From: Bradyrhizobium_A sp052115025
GTDB taxonomy: Bacteria; Pseudomonadota; Alphaproteobacteria; Rhizobiales; Xanthobacteraceae
Direction of reading: 5' to 3'
NCBI RefSeq assembly: GCF_052115025.1
Contig: NZ_JBFRFW010000015.1
Location: 1 to 64,000 of the forward strand
DNA length: 64,000 bases
Shown here: positions 41,689 through 48,995 of the stretch, in pieces
How the letters are laid out: each line of letters opens with the position of its first letter
How positions within the stretch are numbered: position 1 is the stretch's first letter
Notes under the pieces: model-generated
What the model was told of the DNA's origin: nothing
The model's input: only the letters and a program-made list of their open reading frames with translations
Databases searched by the model: none
Translations under genes and position numbers: made by a program

Positions 41689-42642
41689 ATGTTGGGCCGA
41701 GCGCTCAGTTTGGCGGCGGCCGGTCTGGTCGGCTGCCTTGTTGCAACCGCTGGATGGGCGCAGAACCTCGATGCCGGCAAGTCGCCGGCGCAGCTGTTCA
41801 ATGGCAGCTGCGCGGCCTGTCACAAGAGTGCGCGCGGCTTGTTGCGAACGGTCCCGCCATCGTCGCTGCCCGGCTTCCTGCGCCAGCACTACACCACCGG
41901 CACCGACATGGCCCAGGCGCTGTCCGGCTATCTGGTCTCGAATGGCGCGGCTGCGGCTGAACCCCGCGGGGGCAAGCGCGGCAAGCAGGATGCCGGCAAT
42001 CTGCGCTCCGATGCGCCGATCGGCAATGCCGCCCCGGACGAACGGGCCAAGGAGCCGGTGGAGCGCGCCGAGCGCAAGCCACCGCGTGCGGCAGTGGCCA
42101 ATCCGTCCGAGGCGCAGCCGGCTGAATCCGCCCCGGTGCCAGGCCGCAAGTCCCGGCATCGCCGACCTGACGCGGCCCCGGTGGAAGGTGCGCCGCCCGA
42201 GGCCGCCGGCGCCGAGCCGCCCGCCGGCGCCAGGGCGGGAGCCAAGTCGAAGCAGGCCAGGAGAAAGAAGGGCGAGCCGGCCGAGGCCAAGAGCGAGCCG
42301 AAGGTCGAGCCCAGGACCGAGCCCGCGGCTGAACCGGCTGCGGCTCCCGCGCCGGCGGCGGCATCAGCCAAGCCCGATGTGAAGCCTGAGAGCAAGCCGG
42401 CGGTCGCTGCGCCTGCGGCCAGTGAGAAGGCGATCGACGCCGGGGTGCCGATGCCCGAGCCCGCCAACGTGCCGCCGCCGAGTGCCGCGGACCTCAAGCC
42501 GGACGCACCGAAGCCCGCGTTGGACAAGGGCGCGCCGGAAAAGGCGGTCACCGAGACGGCCACCGAGAAACCGGCCGCTGAAAAACCGGCGCCGGAAGCG
42601 CCCGCAGGCGACAAGGCGACCTCCAGCGGATCGCAGCAGTAA
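41689..42642 (+). CDS. Exported CxxCH protein with a long Pro/Ala/Lys-rich tail
   Basis: 317 residues. A signal peptide (ALSLAAAGLVGCLVATAG, cleaved after GWA) precedes a c-type haem motif CAACH at residues 41-45 (Cys41, Cys44, His45). Met74 in 'HYTTGTDMAQALSGYLVSNG' is placed as the sixth ligand would be, since the ALSGYLV helix after it matches the last helix of small class I cytochromes. If real, this is a minimal domain of about 60 residues. The rest, about residues 90-317, is Ala/Pro/Lys/Glu-rich and disordered. It is divergent from cfa and ends at a strong terminator. Its function is unknown. Confidence 0.75.
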   Translation: MLGRALSLAAAGLVGCLVATAGWAQNLDAGKSPAQLFNGSCAACHKSARGLLRTVPPSSLPGFLRQHYTTGTDMAQALSGYLVSNGAAAAEPRGGKRGKQDAGNLRSDAPIGNAAPDERAKEPVERAERKPPRAAVANPSEAQPAESAPVPGRKSRHRRPDAAPVEGAPPEAAGAEPPAGARAGAKSKQARRKKGEPAEAKSEPKVEPRTEPAAEPAAAPAPAAASAKPDVKPESKPAVAAPAASEKAIDAGVPMPEPANVPPPSAADLKPDAPKPALDKGAPEKAVTETATEKPAAEKPAPEAPAGDKATSSGSQQ

Positions 42643-42670
42643 CAGCGACACTTCGATCTGGCTGATCATC

Positions 42671-42706
42671 GCAGCGGAGAGGGGCGCCTCTCCGCTGCTT
42701 TTTTTT
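42671..42706 (+). terminator. Rho-independent terminator of the CxxCH protein gene
   Basis: GCAGCGGAGAGG (42671-42682) and CCTCTCCGCTGC (42687-42698) form a perfect 12-bp stem over GGCG, followed by eight Ts (42699-42706). It begins 28 bases after the stop codon. Confidence 0.92.
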
Positions 42707-42786
42707 GCTGATGCGATGATCGCGCGGCGCGCTGCATCGTCACCACTCGCCGCCGTCCCTGGCGTTGCGGCACTTGCCCCAAACGT

Positions 42787-42818
42787 GCGCCCCCGGCCTG
42801 AAGACAGACCGGGGGCGC
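42787..42818 (-). terminator. Terminator of the rpsF-rplI operon
   Basis: GCGCCCCCGG (42787-42796) and CCGGGGGCGC (42809-42818) form a 10-bp stem with a 12-base loop, about 40 bases past the stop of the leftward rplI. On the minus strand the tail is ACGTTTGGGG, a weak U-tract. Confidence 0.65.
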
Positions 42819-42857
42819 AGGACGCAATCTTGTGCGGGCCATGAAGGCCCGGCGGAT

Positions 42858-43448
42858 TTACTGGGCGTCGGCAGCCGGCTCGTCGTCGTGCTGGGCTTCC
42901 GGATCGAAGAACTCGCCGGCAGCGGCCAGCGCCTCGGCGGCGGCGTCCTGATCTTCCTTGCGGGAGTTGACGTCCTCGCCGCGGTTGATGCGCGCGGCCT
43001 CGTCGGCGCTGCGGGCGACCGTCACGGTGATGCCGGCCTCGACCTCGGGGTGCACGGCAATGCTGACCGGATGCTGGCCGATGACCTTGATCGGCATGTC
43101 GAGCAGCACCTGCGAGCGATTGACGTTGACGCCATCGCTGGCGAGCGCGGCCATGACGTCGCGCACCGACACCGAGCCGAACAGCTGACCGGTCTCCGAA
43201 GCCTGGCGCAGCACGACGACGTTCTTGCCGTCGATCTTCTCGGCGACCTTGGCGGCTTCACCCTTGGCCTGCAGGTTGCGGGCCTCGAGATCGGCCTTCA
43301 TGCCGTCGTACTTCTCGCGGTTGTCCTTGGTGGCGCGCAACGCCTTGCCGCGCGGCAGCAGGAAATTGCGGGCGAACCCGTCCTTGACCTTCACCACGTC
43401 GCCCATCTGGCCGAGCTTGGCAACGCGCTCCAAAAGAATGACTTCCAT
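42858..43448 (-). CDS. rplI: 50S ribosomal protein L9
   Basis: 196 residues. The N-terminal domain is classical: MEVILLERVAKLGQMGDVV, KDGFARNFLLPRGKALRAT, then a long helix. The C-terminal domain has 'LFGSVSVRDVMAALASDGVN'. An extra Glu/Ala/Asp-rich tail of about 40 residues follows and is usual in alphaproteobacteria. The gene is the last of a leftward operon with rpsF, rpsR and a DUF2232 gene. Confidence 0.97.
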   Translation of the reverse strand: MEVILLERVAKLGQMGDVVKVKDGFARNFLLPRGKALRATKDNREKYDGMKADLEARNLQAKGEAAKVAEKIDGKNVVVLRQASETGQLFGSVSVRDVMAALASDGVNVNRSQVLLDMPIKVIGQHPVSIAVHPEVEAGITVTVARSADEAARINRGEDVNSRKEDQDAAAEALAAAGEFFDPEAQHDDEPAADAQ

Positions 43449-43485
43449 CTGCGATCTCCTTCGTGTGTGTATTTTCAGAAACTTG

Positions 43486-44442
43486 TCAGGATGACAAAGG
43501 CGGTGGTTTCAGCCGCTGCGCCTTGCGGCGGCGGAATCCAATGAGCTCGTCGGCGATGCCGAGCAGTGCGACCACGACCAGTGGCCAGCCGAACACCACC
43601 ACGGCCGCATAGGCGCTGCCGAGCCACAGCCCGCGCATCGCGGTCGACTGGGTGAGGGTGTGCAGGACGGCGAAGCCGGTGAAGGCATAGGCCATCACCA
43701 GCGCCGCGGCGACGATCTGCGCGATCATGGCGATGAGGCCACCGAGGAAGCACAGCGCCAGCGCCACGGCCAGCGCGACCAGCGTCATCGACGGCAGCTC
43801 GAGGGTCTGCAGCACCGGCCATGGACGCGCGAGGCGCCCCGAGGTGCGGGTGATCTTGCCGGCAAGCCAAAGGTTGAGCGCCAGCGTCGCGAGCGCGACC
43901 ACGGTGGCGGCGACCGGGGCAATGGCGGCGAAGACCGCGACCACCTTCTCGGTGTCGGTGTCCGTGCCGCCTTCGCGCATGCCGAGCAGGCGTGTGAGGC
44001 CGCTCTTGAGGCTGTCGGTGATGCTCGCCGCATCGAAGCCGAGCGACAGCAGCGCGGTGATGGTGGTGAGAGAGGCGAACGCCGCCATCCAGGCCAGCAG
44101 ACGACCCGGCGGATACCAGTCGAGTGCCGACTGGGCGCCGGCCGCGGCGCTTTCGGCGGGCCGTGCCAGCAGGGCGAGATGGCCGAGCCACCAGGCGGGG
44201 AGGGCAATGGTGACGGCGAACGCCACCATATAGGGCAGGCCGAGAACGGCGCCGATCAAAAGGCTGGCGGCGAGACCGCCGACAAGCGCGGAGGCTGCGC
44301 CCCATCCGAGCGCAGCGACCATCAGCGGCAGAGGGGCGAGATAGAACAGGACGAGCGAGATCAGCGCGCCGGAAACGATCGACACGAACATCAGGGCCGA
44401 CGCACAGCCGGCGGCAATGGCGATCAGGATCTGCGTCATCAT
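43486..44442 (-). CDS. DUF2232 family integral membrane protein
   Basis: 318 residues with about eight helices: 'ILIAIAAGCASALMFVSIVS', 'FYLAPLPLMVAALGWGAASA' and, further on, 'AVFAAIAPVAATVVALATLA' and 'FTGFAVLHTLTQSTAMRGLW'. The family (DUF2232/YybS-like) is always found between rpsR and rplI in alphaproteobacteria. It may have an envelope or ribosome-linked role, which is not known. The start is ATG at 44442, directly followed by a second ATG. The terminator-like hairpin at 44551-44575 lies between rpsR and this gene. Confidence 0.88.
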   Translation of the reverse strand: MMTQILIAIAAGCASALMFVSIVSGALISLVLFYLAPLPLMVAALGWGAASALVGGLAASLLIGAVLGLPYMVAFAVTIALPAWWLGHLALLARPAESAAAGAQSALDWYPPGRLLAWMAAFASLTTITALLSLGFDAASITDSLKSGLTRLLGMREGGTDTDTEKVVAVFAAIAPVAATVVALATLALNLWLAGKITRTSGRLARPWPVLQTLELPSMTLVALAVALALCFLGGLIAMIAQIVAAALVMAYAFTGFAVLHTLTQSTAMRGLWLGSAYAAVVVFGWPLVVVALLGIADELIGFRRRKAQRLKPPPLSS

Positions 44443-44550
44443 CAGCTGTCCCGCTCCCTTCGAGCGGTTAGAGGTCCTCTCGACCCCAACCATCGGCCGC
44501 GGGAGCTTCAGCCCGGCAGCCTTATGAAATGCGAAAACAAACGAACGAAA

Positions 44551-44575
44551 GGACCGGCGGGCGTGCCGCCGGTCC
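44551..44575 (-). terminator. Intra-operon hairpin after rpsR
   Basis: GGACCGGCGG (44551-44560) and CCGCCGGTCC (44566-44575) form a 10-bp stem over GCGTG, starting 9 bases after the rpsR stop. On the minus strand a T-rich stretch follows (tttcgttcgtttg). It probably reduces read-through into the DUF2232 gene, setting ribosomal protein output higher than the membrane protein. Confidence 0.7.
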
Positions 44576-44584
44576 TTGGCCGCG

Positions 44585-44824
44585 TCAGCGGATCACGTAG
44601 GGAAGCAGACCGAGGAAGCGCGAGCGCTTGATGGCGCGGGCGAGTTCACGCTGCTTCTTGGCGGAGACCGCAGTGATGCGGCTCGGCACGATCTTGCCGC
44701 GCTCCGACACGTAACGCATCAGGAGCTTGGAATCCTTGTAGTCGATCTTCGGCGCGTTATCGCCCGTGAACGGGCAGGACTTGCGGCGGCGGAAGAACGG
44801 ACGGCGTGCACCTGCATCAGCCAT
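44585..44824 (-). CDS. rpsR: 30S ribosomal protein S18
   Basis: 79 residues. The core reads KIDYKDSKLLMRYVSERGKI, then 'ITAVSAKKQRELARAIKRSR' and FLGLLPYVIR at the end, the usual S18 sequence. It is next to rpsF (5 bases), and S6 and S18 form a heterodimer on the 30S platform. Confidence 0.97.
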   Translation of the reverse strand: MADAGARRPFFRRRKSCPFTGDNAPKIDYKDSKLLMRYVSERGKIVPSRITAVSAKKQRELARAIKRSRFLGLLPYVIR

Positions 44825-44829
44825 GATGA

Positions 44830-45303
44830 TTACTCCTGGGTCTCTGCAGCGGGGGCTTCGTCGCGCGGGCGGCGCGGGCCGCGGTCGCCACGGAAGCCAC
44901 CCTCACGGTCGCCACGGAAGCCACCGCCTTCACGGTCGCCACGGAAGCCGCCGCCACGATCGTCACGATCACGGTCACGCTCGGCCTTGCGCATCATCGC
45001 CGAGGGACCTTCCTCGAGCTCGTCGACGCGCACGGTGAGATAGCGGATGATGTCTTCGTTGATCCGCTCCTGGCGCTCGATCTCGCTCACCACCGCGGCC
45101 GGGCCGTCGATGTTGAACATCACGAAGTGAGCCTTGCGGTTCTTGTTCATGCGATAGGTCAGGGAGCGGATGCCCCACGACTCGGTCTTGGTGACCTTGC
45201 CGCCGAGACCCTCGATCACACCCGTGAGCTGGGTGGTGAGCTCTTCGACCTGCTGGGCGCTCGCGTCCTGGCGCGCGAGAAATACATGCTCATAAAGAGG
45301 CAT
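44830..45303 (-). CDS. rpsF: 30S ribosomal protein S6
   Basis: 157 residues. MPLYEHVFLARQDASAQQVE starts the ferredoxin-like fold, and 'YRMNKNRKAHFVMFNIDGPA' and 'IRYLTVRVDELEEGPS' end it. A tail of about 45 residues follows, with three copies of a GGFRGDRE-type unit, then PRRPRDEAPA. Such Arg/Gly-rich tails occur in many alphaproteobacterial S6 proteins and probably touch RNA. The start at 45303 has a ribosome site (aaagga). The leader is at 45304-45420. Confidence 0.97.
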   Translation of the reverse strand: MPLYEHVFLARQDASAQQVEELTTQLTGVIEGLGGKVTKTESWGIRSLTYRMNKNRKAHFVMFNIDGPAAVVSEIERQERINEDIIRYLTVRVDELEEGPSAMMRKAERDRDRDDRGGGFRGDREGGGFRGDREGGFRGDRGPRRPRDEAPAAETQE

Positions 45304-45627
45304 GGACGTCCTTTCCTGGTTGGTGTGGCGCTTTCGGCGGCAAGCCCTTCGAGCCCTTCGGGAAAGGCTCGACTGCTCAGAAGGCGGGAACACGGGACGT
45401 CGGGCGATCAGCCCTGCCGCATCAATCCAACAAGAATGATTGGTGAGGTCGTCCGTTCAGCTCCCGGCCGGAAGCCCACGAATGCCGCGCCTTATAAGGG
45501 ATATTCGCGGGAAGGCAAGGTGAAACCGTGGTTTTCGGGCTCTTTGGGGCGTGGTTTCGATCCGCAGGAGCGGGGCGAGCCCTCCGGAGCCTCCAATGGG
45601 CGGCCAATCCGGCGCTTGATCTATTTG
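45304..45627. other. Leader of rpsF and divergent promoter region
   Basis: This stretch holds no gene. The rpsF mRNA leader contains TCGAGCC (45349-45355 on the plus strand) paired with GGCTCGA (45366-45372) over a loop holding CCCGAA on the minus strand, which contains the CCG seen in S6:S18 autoregulatory leaders. That resemblance is partial. The rpsF promoter must lie between here and the TetR operator at 45628-45644; I do not recognise its boxes with confidence. Confidence 0.35.
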
Positions 45628-45644
45628 TTTGTATGTCATACAAA
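45628..45644 (+). promoter_or_regulatory. TetR operator candidate upstream of the TetR-desaturase operon
   Basis: TTTGTATG-T-CATACAAA is a perfect 8-1-8 palindrome lying 18-34 bases upstream of the TetR start codon. It is AT-rich in a GC-rich region, as expected for a TetR-family dimer site, and would overlap the promoter for autorepression. Confidence 0.7.
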
Positions 45645-45661
45645 TAATCAGGAGCCGCTCG

Positions 45662-46390
45662 ATGACCTCGGAGCCCGTCCGCGACCAGACTGATGTCCCC
45701 AAGCATGCCGTCCGGGCCACCCGCTCGGCCGGGCAGCGCACGCGATCGCGTCTGCTCGATGCCGCCGCCGGCCTGTTCAAGGCCCGCGGGCTGAGCTCGG
45801 TGTCGATCGCCGACATCGCGGCTGCCGCCGACGCCTTTCCCAGCCAGATCACCTATTACTTCCGCACCAAGGAAGCGCTGTTCGTCGAGGCAGCTTGCCG
45901 AGACGTGCTGCATGCCGCCCGCACCGCCGAGGAGGCGGCGCACGGCGCCAGGACGCCGGAGGATTACAGCCGGACCCTGGTGGACGCCGTGATGCGCACC
46001 GATGCGCTGGGCTTCTTCGTCGAGGCCATGACCTTGACGCGGCGCCGTCCCGACCTGTCGCCGCTGATCGCGCGGACGGTCGAGCGGCTCCATGTCGAGG
46101 GCCGGCGTGCCTTTGCCGGCGAGATGCAGGCGCGGGGCTGGCGGTCGCGGCGCGACCCCGCGACCAGCGCGCAGAAGTTCTGGACCATCGCTGTCGGCGT
46201 GACCCTGGAGGGCCAGGCCATGGGGCACACGGCGGACGACCTTGCCGCCGACATGCTGCGCCTGCTGGAGACCCAGGCGGACGCCGCGGCTCCGGGACGG
46301 GTGCCGCTGCGCCTCGTCGATCGCGACGGACAAGGCCGACAAGACGACCCAGCCGAACAATCAGAACACACCGGGGAGGACCATCGATGA
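45662..46390 (+). CDS. TetR-family regulator of the adjacent desaturase
   Basis: 242 residues. The N-terminal helix-turn-helix is clear: 'TRSRLLDAAAGLFKARGLSS', 'VSIADIAAAADAFPSQITYY' and FRTKEALFVEAA. The rest is the helical ligand domain (about residues 65-215) and a polar tail. It is coupled to the desaturase by an ATGA overlap and sits next to a perfect palindrome, so a role as repressor of the desaturase in response to a fatty acid or acyl-CoA is likely. The start at 45662 has a ribosome site (caggagc). Confidence 0.9.
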   Translation: MTSEPVRDQTDVPKHAVRATRSAGQRTRSRLLDAAAGLFKARGLSSVSIADIAAAADAFPSQITYYFRTKEALFVEAACRDVLHAARTAEEAAHGARTPEDYSRTLVDAVMRTDALGFFVEAMTLTRRRPDLSPLIARTVERLHVEGRRAFAGEMQARGWRSRRDPATSAQKFWTIAVGVTLEGQAMGHTADDLAADMLRLLETQADAAAPGRVPLRLVDRDGQGRQDDPAEQSEHTGEDHR

Positions 46391-47412
46391 CCGCGCTTCG
46401 CATTCGCGCCCGCGACCTGATGACCGATGCCGAACTGGTCGAGGTGCGCACGCGCTCGTCCTGGAAGGGCATGGCGTTGATCGCCCACGCCTGGGTCCTG
46501 ATCGCAGCCGCGATCGCGCTGGTCGCGTGGTGGCCCAATCCGCTGACCTATCTGCTGGCGGTCGCGATCATCGGCTCGCGGCAGCTCGGGCTTGCGATCC
46601 TGATGCATGATGGTGCGCATGGCAGCCTCGCTGACGGCGACAGGTTGAATATGTTTCTGAGCCAATGGTTCTGTGCCTATCCGATCTTCGCGGAGACGCG
46701 CGCCTATCGCCGCTACCACCTGCAGCATCACGCCCACACCCAGCAGGACAGCGATCCGGATCTCGTGCTGTCGGCGCCGTTCCCGATCACGGAGGCGAGC
46801 TACCGGCGCAAGTTCATCCGCGACATCACCGGGCAGACCGGCTACCAGCAGCGCAAGGCTCAGTTCCTCAATGCGCTCGGTGATCCGTCATGGCCGCTGC
46901 GACGGCGGCTCGCGTATTTCTGGGAGCAACTTGGGCCGCAGTTCGCTGTCAATGTCGTGATGTTCGCGCTGCTTGCGCTGGTCGGGGTGTGGTGGGCCTA
47001 TCCGCTGCTCTGGCTGGTGCCGCTGCTGACGTGGATGATGGTGATCACCCGCATCCGCAACATCGCCGAGCATGCGGTGGTGCCGGACAGCAACGACCCG
47101 CTGCGCAACACCCGCACCACGCGCGCGGGCTTTCTCGAACGGCTGTTCGTGGCACCGTATTACGTCAACTACCATCTCGAGCATCATCTGCTGTTCTACG
47201 TGCCCTGCTATAACCTGCCGCGGGTGCACGCGATCCTGTTGCGCGGGCCGCAGGCGTCGCGCATGGAGGTGCAGCCGAGCTATCTGGCGGTGCTGCGGCT
47301 TGCGACCGCCAAGGCCGCCGACCAGGACAGGCCGGGGCAGATTGTCAGCAATGCCCGCCGCGCGCGGGCCGGCACGCGCATGAATGGTGACCAGGCGGCG
47401 TCAGGGTTCTGA
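46387..47412 (+). CDS. Membrane fatty acid desaturase family protein
   Basis: 341 residues with about four membrane helices. Three His boxes are present: HDGAH (His74, His78), HLQHHAH (His111, His114, His115, His117) and HLEHH in 'YYVNYHLEHHLLFYVPCYNL'. They bind the di-iron centre that desaturates or hydroxylates acyl chains. The order and spacing fit the sphingolipid/DesA-type 'fatty acid desaturase 1' family. It is cotranslated with the TetR gene upstream. The acyl substrate is not known. Confidence 0.92.
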   Translation: MTALRIRARDLMTDAELVEVRTRSSWKGMALIAHAWVLIAAAIALVAWWPNPLTYLLAVAIIGSRQLGLAILMHDGAHGSLADGDRLNMFLSQWFCAYPIFAETRAYRRYHLQHHAHTQQDSDPDLVLSAPFPITEASYRRKFIRDITGQTGYQQRKAQFLNALGDPSWPLRRRLAYFWEQLGPQFAVNVVMFALLALVGVWWAYPLLWLVPLLTWMMVITRIRNIAEHAVVPDSNDPLRNTRTTRAGFLERLFVAPYYVNYHLEHHLLFYVPCYNLPRVHAILLRGPQASRMEVQPSYLAVLRLATAKAADQDRPGQIVSNARRARAGTRMNGDQAASGF

Positions 47413-47431
47413 CGTCGCCCAATCGGTCATT

Positions 47432-48223
47432 CTAGCGCCCGATGTAAGCGGGCGGGCGCCGCGCCATCCAGGCCGCGAGGCCTTCGCCGAGATCATGGGT
47501 CGGCACCATCGCGGCGAACTGCTCGCTCTCGACCTGCAGGCCTTCGCCGATGCTGACATTGAGGCCGCGGGTGACCGCGGTGATGACGCTGCGCACCGCG
47601 AGCGGCGAGTGCCGCAGGATGCGGCCGGCAAGGCCGCGCGCGGCGCTGAGCAGTTCGTCGTGCGGGACCACCGCGTTGACGAGGCCGAGATTGAGCGCCT
47701 GCTGCGCGGTGAACGGATCACCGGTGAGCAGCAGTTCCAGCGCCCGCTTGCGCCCGGCGAGGCGCGGCAGTCGCTGGGTGCCGCCGAAGGTCGGCGGCAT
47801 GCCGATGTTGATTTCCGGCTTGGCGAACATGGCCCGGTCGCTCGCGATCGCAAGGTGCGCGGCCTCGGTGATCTCGCAGCCGCCGCCATAGGCGAGGCCG
47901 TTGACGGCGACGATCACGGGCTTGGGAAACGCCTCCAGCCGGGCGGTCATGGCCTGTCCGCGGCGGACGAAGTCGCGCACCGCGGTGTTCGGTCCGAGCG
48001 GCACGCTCTGTGAGAACTGGTGGATATCGGCGCCGGCGGAGAAGGCGCGGTCGCCGGCGCCGGTCAGGATCACCGCGCGGACATCGGGTGCGACTTCGAG
48101 CCTGTCGAGCGCGGCCATCAGGGCATCGACCAGTTCATAGCTCAGGGCGTTGAGTTTGTGCGGCCGGTTGAGCGTCACCAGCGCGATGGGATCGTCGATC
48201 TCGACGACAACGGGAGCGGACAT
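47432..48223 (-). CDS. Enoyl-CoA hydratase/isomerase family protein
   Basis: 263 residues of the crotonase fold. The CoA-binding and oxyanion segments are 'FSAGADIHQF' and 'VNGLAYGGGCEITEAAHLAI', which includes the first catalytic Glu. 'PEINIGMPPTFGGTQRLPRL' follows with the second Glu, so the residues needed for hydratase activity are present. The start at 48223 has a ribosome site (ggagg) 5 bases upstream. The gene is divergent from a TetR regulator; their shared region has an inverted repeat at 48281-48304. Confidence 0.92.
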   Translation of the reverse strand: MSAPVVVEIDDPIALVTLNRPHKLNALSYELVDALMAALDRLEVAPDVRAVILTGAGDRAFSAGADIHQFSQSVPLGPNTAVRDFVRRGQAMTARLEAFPKPVIVAVNGLAYGGGCEITEAAHLAIASDRAMFAKPEINIGMPPTFGGTQRLPRLAGRKRALELLLTGDPFTAQQALNLGLVNAVVPHDELLSAARGLAGRILRHSPLAVRSVITAVTRGLNVSIGEGLQVESEQFAAMVPTHDLGEGLAAWMARRPPAYIGR

Positions 48224-48280
48224 GCGAGCCTCCATCACCAGGGTTTATGGGCCGGCACGCTAGTGCGGATGCCGCATTGT

Positions 48281-48304
48281 GTATACTCACTGGTCAGTAT
48301 ACAT
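48281..48304. promoter_or_regulatory. TetR operator candidate between enoyl-CoA hydratase and TetR
   Basis: TGTATACT (48281-48288) and AGTATACA (48297-48304) are perfect mirror arms over CACTGGTC; the inner ACTGGTCAGT is a common half-site type for TetR-family proteins. It lies 7 bases before the TetR ATG and 58 bases before the hydratase ATG, so one bound dimer could repress both. Confidence 0.72.
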
Positions 48305-48311
48305 TGAGGTC

Positions 48312-48944
48312 ATGCCCCGATCCTCCGAAGTCACCCGCCATCGCATCGTCGCCGCCGCCTCGAAGCTGTTCTATGACGAGGGAATCCGCGGTGTCAGTGT
48401 CGACGCCGTGGCGGACAAGGCGGGCGTGACCAAGCGCACGCTGTACTATCATTTCCAGAGCAAGGACGACCTGGTCGCGGCCTATCTCGCTGCGCGCGAC
48501 CAGCCCAATCTCGAACTGTTCAAGCGCTGGTTCGCGCAGGCCGACGGCGGCCTTGCTGCGAAGGTGCGCGGCATCTTCGATCAGCTCGCGCGCTCCGCGC
48601 GCCATCCGAAATGGCGGGGCTGCGGCTTCCTGCGCACCTCGGCCGAGCTCGCCAGCATGCCCGGGCATCCGGCGATGCGGATCGGGGCGGCGCACAAGAA
48701 GAAGTTCGAGGCCTGGCTCGCCGACGTGTTCGCCGCCGAAGGGATCGGGCAGGGGGTGGAACTCGCCCGCCAGATCCTCCTGCTGCTCGACGGCTCGTTC
48801 GCCGTCGTCCTGCTGCACCGCGATGCCTCCTACATGGAAAGCGCCGGCGAGGCGGCGTTTACCCTGGTTTCGGCGGCGCTTGCGGCCGCGGAGCGCCGTC
48901 CGGTCACCCGCCGGGCGTCCACAGGACAGCGACGGGGGCATTGA
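48312..48944 (+). CDS. TetR-family transcriptional regulator
   Basis: 210 residues. The DNA-binding domain is 'TRHRIVAAASKLFYDEGIRG', 'VSVDAVADKAGVTKRTLYYH' and FQSKDDLVAAYL. The ligand domain is helical with CGFLRTSAELASMPGHP. The start is ATG 48312 since the operator ends 8 bases upstream. It is the likely repressor of itself and of the divergent enoyl-CoA hydratase. Confidence 0.9.
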   Translation: MPRSSEVTRHRIVAAASKLFYDEGIRGVSVDAVADKAGVTKRTLYYHFQSKDDLVAAYLAARDQPNLELFKRWFAQADGGLAAKVRGIFDQLARSARHPKWRGCGFLRTSAELASMPGHPAMRIGAAHKKKFEAWLADVFAAEGIGQGVELARQILLLLDGSFAVVLLHRDASYMESAGEAAFTLVSAALAAAERRPVTRRASTGQRRGH

Positions 48945-48995
48945 CAGGACGGTCCCGATTGGTGTCGTGGTTCGGTTTTTCCAAGGGACAGCAGG

